DNA of 64,000 bases from CAVVST01 sp963750995 (GTDB taxonomy: Bacteria > Acidobacteriota > Vicinamibacteria > Vicinamibacterales > UBA2999), in contig CAVVST010000005.1 of NCBI GenBank assembly GCA_963750995.1, positions 930,001 to 994,000 on the forward strand, in the 5' to 3' direction. Position numbers and translations under genes: made by a program. The notes under the pieces were generated by a model that was given only the letters and a program-made list of their open reading frames with translations, made no database searches and was not told the origin of the DNA. Shown here in pieces: positions 17,929-26,200 of this stretch. Numbering within the stretch: position 1 is the first letter of the stretch; each line of letters starts with the position of its first letter.

Positions 17929-18794
17929 CTACCTGACCCGGACGTCCATCGCTGTACCAATTCCCTGGATCGAGGCGCGCACCTCGTCTCCGGGCTGAAT
18001 CGGGCTGACGCCTTCCGGGGTCCCCGTAAAAATCACGTCGCCGGGATGCAGAGTGTAGAACGACGAGGCGAGCTCGACCAGCTCCGGCACGCCCAGGATC
18101 AGATACCGCGTGTTCGATTTCTGCCGCGTGGTCGCCGTTGACGGCGATTTCAAGGTCGAGGACGCCAGGATCGGGAACTTCGTCGGCGGTGACGAGCCAG
18201 GGACCGAGCACGCTGTAGCTGTCCGGCGACTTCCGGAAGCTGCGATCCTCGGAACCGCGGATCGACACGTCGAGGCCGATGCAGTAGCCGGCGACGTGCG
18301 CGAGCGCGTCGCCGCGCGCGACATTGCGCGCCGTGCCGGCCGATCACCACCGCCAGCTCCACTTCATGGTCGGTGCGGCGCTCGGGCTTGACCACCGCGA
18401 TGCCTTCGCCCGGCGCCGGCCAGCGAGCTCGTCGCCTTGAGGAACAGGCCGGCGGTCTGGATCGTCACGGTGTGCGCCGGGTTGTTCGCGTGAATCTGGC
18501 TGTCGGCCTTCACTTCGTCCAGGTGCTTCTGGTAGTTCACGGGCGCCGCGATCAGCTTCCCCGGGTTCGCGACCGGGCTGAGCAGCTTCACGCTCGCCAG
18601 CGGAACGGCTGGCGCCTTCGGGAGCAGCTCCTTCGCGCGGCCCGTGACCTTGTCCAGATTCGCGATCAGCAGATCGTGCTCAGGGAGCGGATAGCGGTAT
18701 GCCGGAATCACGTCCAGCGCCGCGGTGATGTCCCGCACGACGTCGCCATCGACGACGCCGAGTCGATCCTGATCGAAACGGCAAGAGTACGCAC
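17929..18794 (-). CDS. FAH-family maleylpyruvate/fumarylpyruvate hydrolase (frameshifted)
   Basis: Fumarylacetoacetate-hydrolase-fold enzyme acting on the gentisate ring-cleavage product. The joined frames read CRFDQDRLGVVDGDVVRDIT, LLSPVANPGKLIAAPVNYQ, ERRTDHEVELAVVIGRH, IRGSEDRSFRKSPDSYSVLG, VLDLEIAVNGD and finally TLHPGDVIFTGTPEGVSPI, the FAH signature. Breaks lie near 18415, 18325, 18125 and possibly 18785; the GTG at 18794 is the best start. Because a maleate isomerase follows, direct hydrolysis of maleylpyruvate to maleate and pyruvate is the more likely reaction. Confidence 0.8.
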
Positions 18795-18800
18795 GGCGCG

Positions 18801-19874
18801 CTACTCCGTGCGACCGCGTGACTGGGCGGCGGGTGCGAGGCTGCGGTAGACCGCCTCGATGAACATGTCGGTCGTCCATGGGCCGGTGGACGTGCCGTAG
18901 CGCGGATCGTAATCGGCCGTGGGCCGGGCGGCCTTCACCTGCTCGAGCGTCATTCCCTTTTTCACCATGTCCTGCACGCGGTCCCGGATGATCGTCACCA
19001 TGTCGCGGTAGTACGCGACGTCGGCCGAGTCGGAAATACGGCCATGCCCGGGCACGATCATCGTGCCGCCTTCGGTGCGGAACTCCGGGAACGACAGGTC
19101 CAGAATGCGGTTCAGGCCGTCGACGACGCCCTGAATGTTGCCGCCGCGGGCGAGGTCGATGATTGGATACGTTTCGGTCGAATACAGGTCTCCGGCGACG
19201 ATCACCTCCGACCCGCGAAATCGCACGATCGAGTCGCCGTCGGTGTGTGCCTCGGGCCGGTGAATCAGCTCGATCCCTTCACCATTGAAGTAGTGACTGA
19301 GGCGCATGCCCTCGCCGTAATACGTCTCGGTCGGCAGCGCGGCGATCGGCGAAGGAGCCGTGCCCGCCGGCGGCATCCGCATCCGGCTCTCCACGTTCTC
19401 GTGCGCGAGCACGGCGGCGCCCTGCGCGGCATCCCGGATGTCGCCCGCCACGTTGCCGCCGGTGAAGGTACGACCGGAGTCTGCCAGTTTCTGGTTGCCG
19501 CCGACATGGTCGGGATGGGCGTGGGTGTTGATGATGTAGCGGATTGGCTTCGGCGGCGCGAGCGGATCGCGCTCGATGATGACCGACGATCGCGTCTCGG
19601 CGCCCCACCCCAGCGGCCGCCGGTCGGCGGTCGCGGCGAGCTGCCGCTGCAGCTGCTGGATCGCGTCGAGGACGGCATCGGCCTTGTCGGCGGTGCCGCT
19701 GTCGACGAGCAGCACGCCGTCCGGCCCAACCGACATCGTGATGTTGCCGCCGGCGCCGAACAATACGTAGATGTTGCCGCGCACGTGCAGCAACTCGAGC
19801 GCATCGGGCGCCTGGGCGGCCACGCCGGCTGTCAACGCCGCCACGACGATGGCTACGCGAACGAGCGGTCTCAT
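18801..19874 (-). CDS. Exported metallo-beta-lactamase-fold protein
   Basis: 357 residues from ATG 19874 with signal peptide (VRVAIVVAALTAGVAAQ). All expected metal ligands are present: THAHPDHVGG (HxHxDH, residues 118-123), the His of EAHTDGDS (210), Asp of AGDLYS (229) and His of VPGHGR (277). The fold resembles periplasmic B3-like or quinoprotein-relay MBL hydrolases; the substrate is unknown. It is the first gene of the gentisate operon, 6 nt before the FAH gene. It is paralogous to the C-terminal half of the divergent 20026-21891 protein, which lacks three of these ligands. Confidence 0.88.
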   Translation of the reverse strand: MRPLVRVAIVVAALTAGVAAQAPDALELLHVRGNIYVLFGAGGNITMSVGPDGVLLVDSGTADKADAVLDAIQQLQRQLAATADRRPLGWGAETRSSVIIERDPLAPPKPIRYIINTHAHPDHVGGNQKLADSGRTFTGGNVAGDIRDAAQGAAVLAHENVESRMRMPPAGTAPSPIAALPTETYYGEGMRLSHYFNGEGIELIHRPEAHTDGDSIVRFRGSEVIVAGDLYSTETYPIIDLARGGNIQGVVDGLNRILDLSFPEFRTEGGTMIVPGHGRISDSADVAYYRDMVTIIRDRVQDMVKKGMTLEQVKAARPTADYDPRYGTSTGPWTTDMFIEAVYRSLAPAAQSRGRTE

Positions 19875-20025
19875 CTCGATTCTTGCGGACAACCCCGGAA
19901 TACTATCAGAGCACGTCCGGGCCGGCAGCGGCCTTGACGCTGCACTCATCTGGACGCGCAGGGCGCGTTGACGCTCGATCGTCGCTGGCCGTACACTGCG
20001 CACGTTTTCCCGGAGAAAACCGTTC
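19875..20025. promoter_or_regulatory. Divergent promoter region of the gentisate-linked genes
   Basis: 151 bases separate the start codons of the minus-strand MBL/gentisate operon and the plus-strand fusion gene, so both promoters should lie here. A GGAGAA site precedes ATG 20026. No regulator gene is adjacent and I could not identify a convincing operator. Confidence 0.4.
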
Positions 20026-21891
20026 ATGAGCACGAGTGCCCACGGCGCCGCGATCCTGGCTGCTCTGCTGGCCCTCGGCCTGACCCTGGCCGCGCAGAAC
20101 GCACCGGCACCTGCCCGCACCGGCCTCGACCTCGCCGGCTACTGGAGCAACGTCTTCCACCAGGATGCGGGGCTCGCCACCGGGGGCGGGATGATCGGCG
20201 ACTTCGGCGGCATCCCGCTCAACGAGGCAGGCCGGATGTACGCACTGTCCTGGGATGCCTCGCGGATGACGGTCCGGCAGCAGCAGTGCCCCGGCTACGT
20301 CATCCCGTACTTCTATTTCGCGCCGCAGAGCTTCCGCTTCTGGGAGGAACGGGATCCGTACACACAGGAGCTGATCGCGATCAAGATGTACACGCAGACG
20401 AGCGAGCAGACGCGGACCATCTGGATGGACGGCCGTCCTCACCCGCCCGCGTACGCGCCGCATTCCTGGACGGGATTCGCGACCGGCTCGTGGGCGGGGC
20501 ACATCCTGACGGTGCACACCACGCACCTCAAGCGGGCGTGGCTGCGCGTCAACGGCGTGCCGCAAAGCGACGCAGCCACCGTCGATGAGTATTTCACCCG
20601 CCACGGCGACCGCATCACTTACGTGTCGGTGATCACCGACCCGGTCTACCTCGCGGAGCCCTGGATCAGGAGCGTCGATTTCGTGCGCGCGCCGCGCGAC
20701 CCGGCGTCGTGGCTGTACGCGTGCGACGACGCCGAGCAGATCGTGGGGCGGCCAGACGACGTCGTTCCAAGCCATCTGTTTGGACAGAACCCTTACCTGC
20801 GTGAGTACGCGCAGCTGCGGAACGTGCCGCTGCTCGGCGCGCTCGGCGGACCAGAGACCACGCACCCCGAATACATGGCCACGCTCGCCGCCGCTACGGA
20901 GGCGGATGCGCTCTCCAGGCTCCGGCCGTCGGCAGGGCCCTCCAGCGCGAGCGTCGTACCCGATCCCGACCCTCGCGACGGCCAGATTCATGTGTGGCCG
21001 GTGCAGGGCAGCGTCTACATGCTCGTGGGCGACGGCGGCAACATCGCGGTCCAGATCGGCGACCAGGGCGTGCTCGTCGTCGACACCGGCGCCGGCCGGC
21101 TGTCTGACAAAGTGGTCGCCGCCATCCGCACGCTCAGTCCCAAACCGATCCAGTTCATCGTGAATACGAGTTTCCACCCGGACCACACGGGCGGGAACTC
21201 GGCCCTGCGAGCGTCTGGACGCGATCCGAGCGTGATCGGATCGTTCTTCTCGACCCAGTTCGCCGATGCGGGCCGGGGCGCGACGATCATCGCGCACCTG
21301 AACGTGCAGAACCGGATGAGTGCGCCAGCGGGACAGCCGGCGCCCACGCCGCCCGAGGGGTGGCCGAGCGACACGTTCGTCCAGGGACGCCGGCGCAAGT
21401 ACCACAACGGCGAGGCAGTGGAGATCTGGCACCGCCCGAACGCCGCCACTGACGGCGACAGCTTCGTGCAGTTCCGTCGCTCCGATGTGATCGTGACCGG
21501 CGATCTCTTCACCACCACCCAGTACCCCTTCATTGACGTGAAGAACGGCGGGAGCGTGGCGGGCTTGATTCAGGCGCTCAACGATATCCTCGACCGCACC
21601 GTGTACAAGGCGCAGGAAGAAGGGGGAACGATGATCATCCCCGGCCGCGGCCGCGTGACGGACGAATGGGAGGTGGCCGAGTACCGCGACATGATCGTCA
21701 TCGTCCGCGATCGGGTACAGGCGATGATCGCGGCCAACGCGACGCTCGAGCAGGTGAAGGCTGCGCGCCTCACCGTGGATTACGACACCCGGTTCGGCGC
21801 GACGTCTGGCCCCTGGACCACGGACATGTTCGTCGAGGCCGTGTACAACAGCCTGACGCAGTCGCCGCCGGTCGCGGCCGTGGCCCGATGA
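20026..21891 (+). CDS. Secreted fusion: GEW-family domain plus degenerate MBL domain
   Basis: 621 residues with a signal peptide (AAILAALLALGLTLAAQ). Residues 30-290 match the 15180-16004 secreted protein (LDLAGYWSNVFHQD, GFATGSWAGHILTVHTTHLK, LRVNGVPQSD, ITDPVYLAEPW). Residues 315-615 match the stand-alone MBL at 18801-19874 (VLVVDTGAGRLSDKVV, GPWTTDMFVEAVYNSL). The MBL half has TSFHPDH where the active enzyme has THAHPDH (S382), AATDGDS instead of AHTDGDS (A474) and PGRG instead of PGHG (R541), so three metal-ligand His are gone while H384, D386, H387 and D493 remain. Likely a non-catalytic or altered-metal partner. Overlaps the next gene by ATGA. Confidence 0.87.
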   Translation: MSTSAHGAAILAALLALGLTLAAQNAPAPARTGLDLAGYWSNVFHQDAGLATGGGMIGDFGGIPLNEAGRMYALSWDASRMTVRQQQCPGYVIPYFYFAPQSFRFWEERDPYTQELIAIKMYTQTSEQTRTIWMDGRPHPPAYAPHSWTGFATGSWAGHILTVHTTHLKRAWLRVNGVPQSDAATVDEYFTRHGDRITYVSVITDPVYLAEPWIRSVDFVRAPRDPASWLYACDDAEQIVGRPDDVVPSHLFGQNPYLREYAQLRNVPLLGALGGPETTHPEYMATLAAATEADALSRLRPSAGPSSASVVPDPDPRDGQIHVWPVQGSVYMLVGDGGNIAVQIGDQGVLVVDTGAGRLSDKVVAAIRTLSPKPIQFIVNTSFHPDHTGGNSALRASGRDPSVIGSFFSTQFADAGRGATIIAHLNVQNRMSAPAGQPAPTPPEGWPSDTFVQGRRRKYHNGEAVEIWHRPNAATDGDSFVQFRRSDVIVTGDLFTTTQYPFIDVKNGGSVAGLIQALNDILDRTVYKAQEEGGTMIIPGRGRVTDEWEVAEYRDMIVIVRDRVQAMIAANATLEQVKAARLTVDYDTRFGATSGPWTTDMFVEAVYNSLTQSPPVAAVAR

Positions 21892-22637
21892 TGCGGTTCC
21901 TGACCGGCGCGCTGGTGTTGGCAATCGTGGCGCTCGCCGGCGCGATGCCGCATGCGCAGGGACGCGGCCGCGGCCAGGCGCCGCTCACGCCGAGGGCCGC
22001 CGCGCCGTTCGATCTCACCGGCTACTGGACGGCAGTCGTGACCAGGGACTGGCGGTTCCGGATGGTGGTCCCGCCGAAAGGGGACTACGCGGGCGTTCCG
22101 CTGAACGCCGCTGCGCGCAAGGTCGCAGACGCGTGGGATCCGGCCAGGGATGAAGCCGCGGGTGAGCAGTGCCGCAGCTACGGCGCGGCGAACATCATGC
22201 GCGTGCCCGGCCGCCTGCACATCACGTGGCAGAACGATCAGACGCTGAAGATAGATACCGACGCGGGCACTCAGACGCGCGTGTTCTCTTTCGCGCCGAC
22301 GCCGGCCGCCGGCGGTACGTGGCAGGGTACGTCTACCGCGCAGTGGGAGGTGATCCCCGGCCTCCGCGGTCAGGCGCCGCTGACCGGCTCGTTGAAGGTC
22401 GTCACCACCCGTCTCAAGCCCGGGTACCTCCGGAAGAACGGTGTCCCCTACAGCGCGAAGGCCACGTTGACGGAGTACTTCGACCGCATCACCCAGCCGA
22501 ACGGCGATGCGCATTTGATCATCACGACCACCATTGAAGACCCGGAATACCTGACGCAGCCGTATCTGTACAGCACGCACTTCAAGCGACAGACAGACGC
22601 CGCCGGCTGGACGCCACGGCCCTGCAGCGCACGTTAG
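21888..22637 (+). CDS. Secreted DLTGYW-family protein, short form
   Basis: 249 residues starting ATG-ATG at 21888, overlapping the fusion gene's TGA. Signal peptide (LTGALVLAIVALAGAMPHA), then FDLTGYWTAVVTRDWRFRMV, HITWQNDQTLKIDTDAGTQT, LKVVTTRLKPGYLRKNGVPY and IEDPEYLTQPYLYSTHFK. It is intact and serves as the template for the frameshifted paralogue at 14424-15183. Function unknown; a small exported beta-rich fold is likely. The repeated long-form/short-form pairing suggests the two proteins work together. Confidence 0.8.
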   Translation: MMRFLTGALVLAIVALAGAMPHAQGRGRGQAPLTPRAAAPFDLTGYWTAVVTRDWRFRMVVPPKGDYAGVPLNAAARKVADAWDPARDEAAGEQCRSYGAANIMRVPGRLHITWQNDQTLKIDTDAGTQTRVFSFAPTPAAGGTWQGTSTAQWEVIPGLRGQAPLTGSLKVVTTRLKPGYLRKNGVPYSAKATLTEYFDRITQPNGDAHLIITTTIEDPEYLTQPYLYSTHFKRQTDAAGWTPRPCSAR

Positions 22638-22718
22638 GCTGCTCGAGGACAATCCCCCGGCCGCGTTCTCCACCAACCGGATGTTGGCGGCGCAGGCACG
22701 ATCGCCTATTCTCGTCCC

Positions 22719-23351
22719 GTGTCCATCCAGCTTGTGCCGCCTCGTTCCCGATCAGCCTGGTTGTTTCTTCTCCCGTGTGTTGCTCTCTTGTGGACTGTCG
22801 GCTGCAGTTCGTCGCCAGGCAACCCGAAGGTGCCCGCTGGCGCCACGAGCTCCGGCGGCATGCACGGAATCATCGAGACCGACAAGGGCGCGATTGCCGT
22901 CGAGTTCTTTGCGGGAGATGCCCCGAACGCCGTCGAGAATTTCCGGTTGCTCGCCGAGCACGGCTACTACGACGGCTTGACGTTTCACCGCATTGTGAGG
23001 GGGTTCATGATCCAGGGCGGCGACCCGGTGGGCGACGGCACTGGCGGGCAGAGTGCGTGGGGCCCTCCCTTCGCCGACGAGATCAAGGAGGAGTCGGCAC
23101 TCTACCGCGGCGGCTACCGGCGCGGTCTCGTGGCGATGGCCAACGCGGGGCCGAATACCAACGGCAGCCAGTTTTTCATCCTTCATCAGGACTATCCGTT
23201 GCCGCCGAGTTACGTGATCTTCGCGAGGGTCACGGCAGGCATGGACGTGGTCGACGCCCTCGCCAACACGCCGACAACCATGGGAGCTGATGGCGGTATG
23301 AGCCGACCCCTCGCTCCGCCGATTATCAAGAAGGTCACGATTCGTCCGTAG
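22719..23351 (+). CDS. Cyclophilin-type peptidyl-prolyl isomerase lipoprotein
   Basis: 210 residues from a GTG. A signal II-type leader (LFLLPCVALLWTVGC) puts the lipid-modified Cys before SSSPGNP, so the enzyme should be membrane-anchored outside the cytoplasm. The cyclophilin core is complete: GIIETDKGAIAVEFFAGDAP, FHRIVRGFMIQGGDP with the catalytic Arg/Phe, and MANAGPNTNGSQFFI. It assists folding of exported proteins by isomerising X-Pro bonds. Single gene with 81 nt upstream spacing. Confidence 0.92.
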   Translation: MSIQLVPPRSRSAWLFLLPCVALLWTVGCSSSPGNPKVPAGATSSGGMHGIIETDKGAIAVEFFAGDAPNAVENFRLLAEHGYYDGLTFHRIVRGFMIQGGDPVGDGTGGQSAWGPPFADEIKEESALYRGGYRRGLVAMANAGPNTNGSQFFILHQDYPLPPSYVIFARVTAGMDVVDALANTPTTMGADGGMSRPLAPPIIKKVTIRP

Positions 23352-23452
23352 CGAGGGTCCGGGTTGCAGTCCATGAAGAGTGTCTCATGCGTCCCTGGTC
23401 ACAGTTCGCGGCGGTTGTCACAATGTTGTGTCGCACTTCACCGGAGGCTCGC

Positions 23453-23950
23453 ATGAAGGTTCTTTTTGTCCTTGCAGTCGGCGTGCTGGCAACCCAACTG
23501 GGCGCGCAGACCGCCCCGGACGAAGCCGCCATCCGCCGCATCGTCCAGGACGAGATCGTCGCCTGGAACCAGGGAGACGCCGTCGTGTACTCACGCCACT
23601 TTGCCGCGGACGGCACATTTACCAACATCACGGGGCAATTCTTCACCGGATACGAGGCGTTTCTCAAGCAACACGAGGTGATCTTCGCAGGCCGCTTCAA
23701 GCAAACGAGGTTGCAACAGGACATCGTATCGCTCAAGTTCGTGCGACCCGATGTTGCCGTGGTTGAAGTGCTCACCTCTGTCGCCGGCGTCGTTGCGGCA
23801 CAGTTGGCGCCGGGCACGAGTGGTGATGCCGCGGGGCGTCTGCGAACGCGGTTGCTACAAGTTGTCGTGAAACAGGGCGAGGAATGGAAGGTCGTCGCAT
23901 ATCACAACGTGGACGTAAAGCCCGGGATCCCTCTCCCAGAACCTCGTTAG
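23453..23950 (+). CDS. Exported SnoaL/DUF4440-like NTF2-fold protein
   Basis: 165 residues from ATG 23453 with GGAGG eight bases upstream. A short signal peptide (VLFVLAVGVLATQLGAQ) is followed by EAAIRRIVQDEIVAWNQGDA, HFAADGTFTNITGQFFTGYE and WKVVAYHNVDVKPG, the usual SgcJ/EcaC (DUF4440) pattern of an NTF2-like cone. Members bind small ligands or act as isomerases, but many have no known substrate. GC is visibly below the window average, like the next gene. Confidence 0.82.
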   Translation: MKVLFVLAVGVLATQLGAQTAPDEAAIRRIVQDEIVAWNQGDAVVYSRHFAADGTFTNITGQFFTGYEAFLKQHEVIFAGRFKQTRLQQDIVSLKFVRPDVAVVEVLTSVAGVVAAQLAPGTSGDAAGRLRTRLLQVVVKQGEEWKVVAYHNVDVKPGIPLPEPR

Positions 23951-23994
23951 CACGTCGGTCTCAATGATCAGAAGTCTCAGTTCAAAGGAGCCCC

Positions 23995-25235
23995 ATGCCC
24001 GGCCGTCGAGCTTTCTTGTCGCTTCTTGCAGGTAGTGCTATTGCCCCGCGTTTCGCTTTCGCGCAAGGGCGCCCACGGCAGTTGGCGTTGTATGCCAATG
24101 TCGGGCCGGTGCTCACGCACTACGACGTCGATCTCGCCAACGCGGAATTGATCAAGCGTGATTCGGTGACATTGCCTGCCGGCGTGCAGTACCGCTGGCC
24201 GCATCGCAACCGGCGCTATTTCTATGTGGCTTCAAGCAGCAGCGCTGCGGGCAATGTGCAGACCGGCACCGAACACCACGTGACGGCGTTCAAGATCGAT
24301 CCCACCACCGGTGCGCTCAATCAGATTGGCGATCCGATGCGCCTGCCAGTGCGGCCGATCCACATGACACTCGACAACGAATCGCAGCACATACTGGTGG
24401 CGTTTAACAACCCCAGTTCGTTGCGGGTATATCGCATTAATAAGGATTTCACCCCGGGGAAGAGGTGCCACAAGGCACGATGGACGCTGGCATCTACGCG
24501 CACCAGGTGCGCGTAACGCCCGACGGCCGCCATGTGGTGTTGGTCACGCGTGGCAACGAAGGCACGCCGCAACGCCCTGAGGACCCCGGCGCGCTGATGG
24601 TATTCGACTACAACAACGGCGTGCTTTCCAACCAGTACAAGATCGCGCCCAACGGCGGGCGTGGCTATGGCCCTCGCCATCTGGATTTTCATCCGACGGA
24701 GCCGTGGATGTACGTGTCGATCGAAACGCAGAACCAGATGCACATGCACCGCATGCAGGGTGGCAAGCCGCGGCCGGAAGTCGCATTCAACAAGACCACG
24801 CTACTGGAACCCAACAACATCCGCTCGCGCCAGGCGGCGAGCACGGTGCACGTGCATCCGAACGGGCATTTCGTGTACGGCGCAAACCGATCGCAGGATG
24901 TGGTGGAGTTCAACGGGAAGAACGTCTACAAGGGCGGCGAGAACAGCATCGTCGTGTACGCAATCAACCAGCAGACCGGTGAACCGACCGCAATCCAGCA
25001 CATCGAAACGCGAAAAATTCATCCACGCACGTTCCACATCGATCCCAGCGGGCGCATGCTGGTGGCGCAGCACAACCTGCCGGTGGATGTGCGCGATGGC
25101 GACAATGTGCGGACCGTGCCGGCAGGGCTGTCGGTCTTCCGCATGGGCGCGGATGGCAAGCTCACCTTTGCACGCAGCTACGACATCAACGTCGGTGACA
25201 AGATCATGTGGTGGACGGGGATGGTGCCGTTGTAA
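23995..25235 (+). CDS. Tat-exported lactonase-family beta-propeller (frameshifted)
   Basis: Seven-bladed propeller of the 6-phosphogluconolactonase-like family, about 413 residues. The N-terminus GRRAFLSLLAGSAIAPRFAFA is a Tat-type signal with a weakened RR motif. Blades follow, with RPIHMTLDNESQHILVAFNN, YGPRHLDFHPTEPWMYVSIE, ASTVHVHPNGHFVYGANR and HPRTFHIDPSGRMLVAQHN. The frame breaks at 24456-24459: one more G in the GGGG run gives FTPGEEVPQGTMDAG, so a homopolymer error is likely. The true substrate of such secreted propellers is usually unknown. Base composition is lower in GC than its neighbours, hinting at transfer. Confidence 0.85.
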
Positions 25236-25337
25236 GGACCCCGGAGTGAGATGTCCGAGACTCGATCACTGCCGCTCCCTGCCTGGCGCCGCCCAACGAT
25301 TCGGGTTGCGCCGCGGCGCTGACAGTGGCATCGTCCT

Positions 25338-25853
25338 GTGAACCAAACTCCGAGGGTGTGGATGCGTCGCACACGACTTCTCTGCGCGATCGGCGTGAGC
25401 CTCTGGTCGGCTGTGGTTGCCGGCAGCCAGGCAGTTGCCCCCGCGGCACTATCCGGGGCGCTGCGGGACCTCGTGAAGAACGAGCGGTTCGGGATAGTCA
25501 CGTCCATTAGAGGACTGCCGCTCGGCGTCCGCGATGGACTGCAAACGTTGTTCGGCAGCCAAACTCTCGACATCGCCGAGCCCGGAGCCGAGTTTCAGGT
25601 CACCGGAGTAACGGTCAATCCGCAGTTGCCGATCCGTCGGCTGGTCGCAGCCGGGTGCACCATCGAATATTGCCTCGTCTACTATGAGCGCGGCGGCATC
25701 GCCCACACGTGGCATGTGGCGATGTTTCACTGGACGCCGGCAGCGACTCGCTTCGAGTGGGGCGGTACCGCCCCAGGCGGCCTGACGACAATCGACGATG
25801 TTCGGAACGCCATCCTGTCCGGAGTGATCAAGGGCCCTGCTAGTTCCTGGTAG
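25338..25853 (+). CDS. Exported hypothetical protein
   Basis: 171 residues from GTG 25338; ATG 25362 is an alternative that starts nearer the signal peptide (TRLLCAIGVSLWSAVVAG). The mature part has a Cys pair in VAAGCTIEYCLVYYERGG and HTWHVAMFHWTPAATRFEWG, which looks like a small beta-sheet domain. No family recognised. It stands alone between the lactonase and a decayed gene. Confidence 0.6.
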   Translation: MNQTPRVWMRRTRLLCAIGVSLWSAVVAGSQAVAPAALSGALRDLVKNERFGIVTSIRGLPLGVRDGLQTLFGSQTLDIAEPGAEFQVTGVTVNPQLPIRRLVAAGCTIEYCLVYYERGGIAHTWHVAMFHWTPAATRFEWGGTAPGGLTTIDDVRNAILSGVIKGPASSW

Positions 25854-25881
25854 TTCTTCTTTGGCCGGGAAGGCGTAGGGC

Positions 25882-26160
25882 GTGACCGATCCTGAGGCGG
25901 ACGTGCCGAGCCCGATCGATTTCCGCTCCGAGGCGGATGCGCGTGCGTGGGTGGACGCCGCCGATAGAGGTTGCCCGTGGCGGAGCACTCTTCGGCTACG
26001 TTTCGCGGAACTAGTGCGCATTTCACAACGACGTAGTGTCCGCCTTCAGGCGGACCAAGCCGGTCCGGCTAAAGCCGGACACTACATACAAATGGAAGCG
26101 GCTCTAGTCCGAACCTTACCCGCGGGCTCAAGTGTTGGAGCTCGGCTCCGGCCCGCCACC
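25882..26160 (+). pseudogene. SAM methyltransferase remnant split by a REP doublet
   Basis: The frame from GTG 25882 (SPIDFRSEADARAWVDAADR, PWRSTLRLRFAELVR) looks like the N-terminal helices that precede motif I in class I SAM methyltransferases. A 53-bp REP-like doublet (26033-26085) follows. Shifted by one frame, at 26120-26158, comes RAQVLELGSGPP, a near-perfect SAM-binding motif I. The rest of the fold is absent; a stop and the VOC gene follow. I read this as a methyltransferase gene broken by the repeat and then truncated. This stretch of about 350 bases holds no other gene. Confidence 0.6.
26033..26085. repeat. REP-like palindromic doublet
   Basis: GTAGTGTCCG and CGGACACTAC form the outer inverted repeat. 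Inside are two hairpins, TCCGCCTTCAGGCGGA and TCCGGCTAAAGCCGGA. Similar elements lie at 15111, 30627 and 48422, so this is a dispersed family. This copy interrupts a methyltransferase-like frame. Confidence 0.85.
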
Positions 26161-26200
26161 GCCGGCGTGCCGCGGTCTTTAGGCCAATAGCGGAAATGCG

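Noticed and set aside
16006..18794. Gentisate genes as true pseudogenes
   Set aside because: All motifs survive in order across the breaks, and similar single-base breaks elsewhere map to homopolymers, so assembly error is the simpler reading.
19906..21924. A 672-codon open frame on the minus strand opposite the fusion gene
   Set aside because: The plus strand has a signal peptide and matches two paralogues in the window; the minus frame is low-complexity and has no family match.
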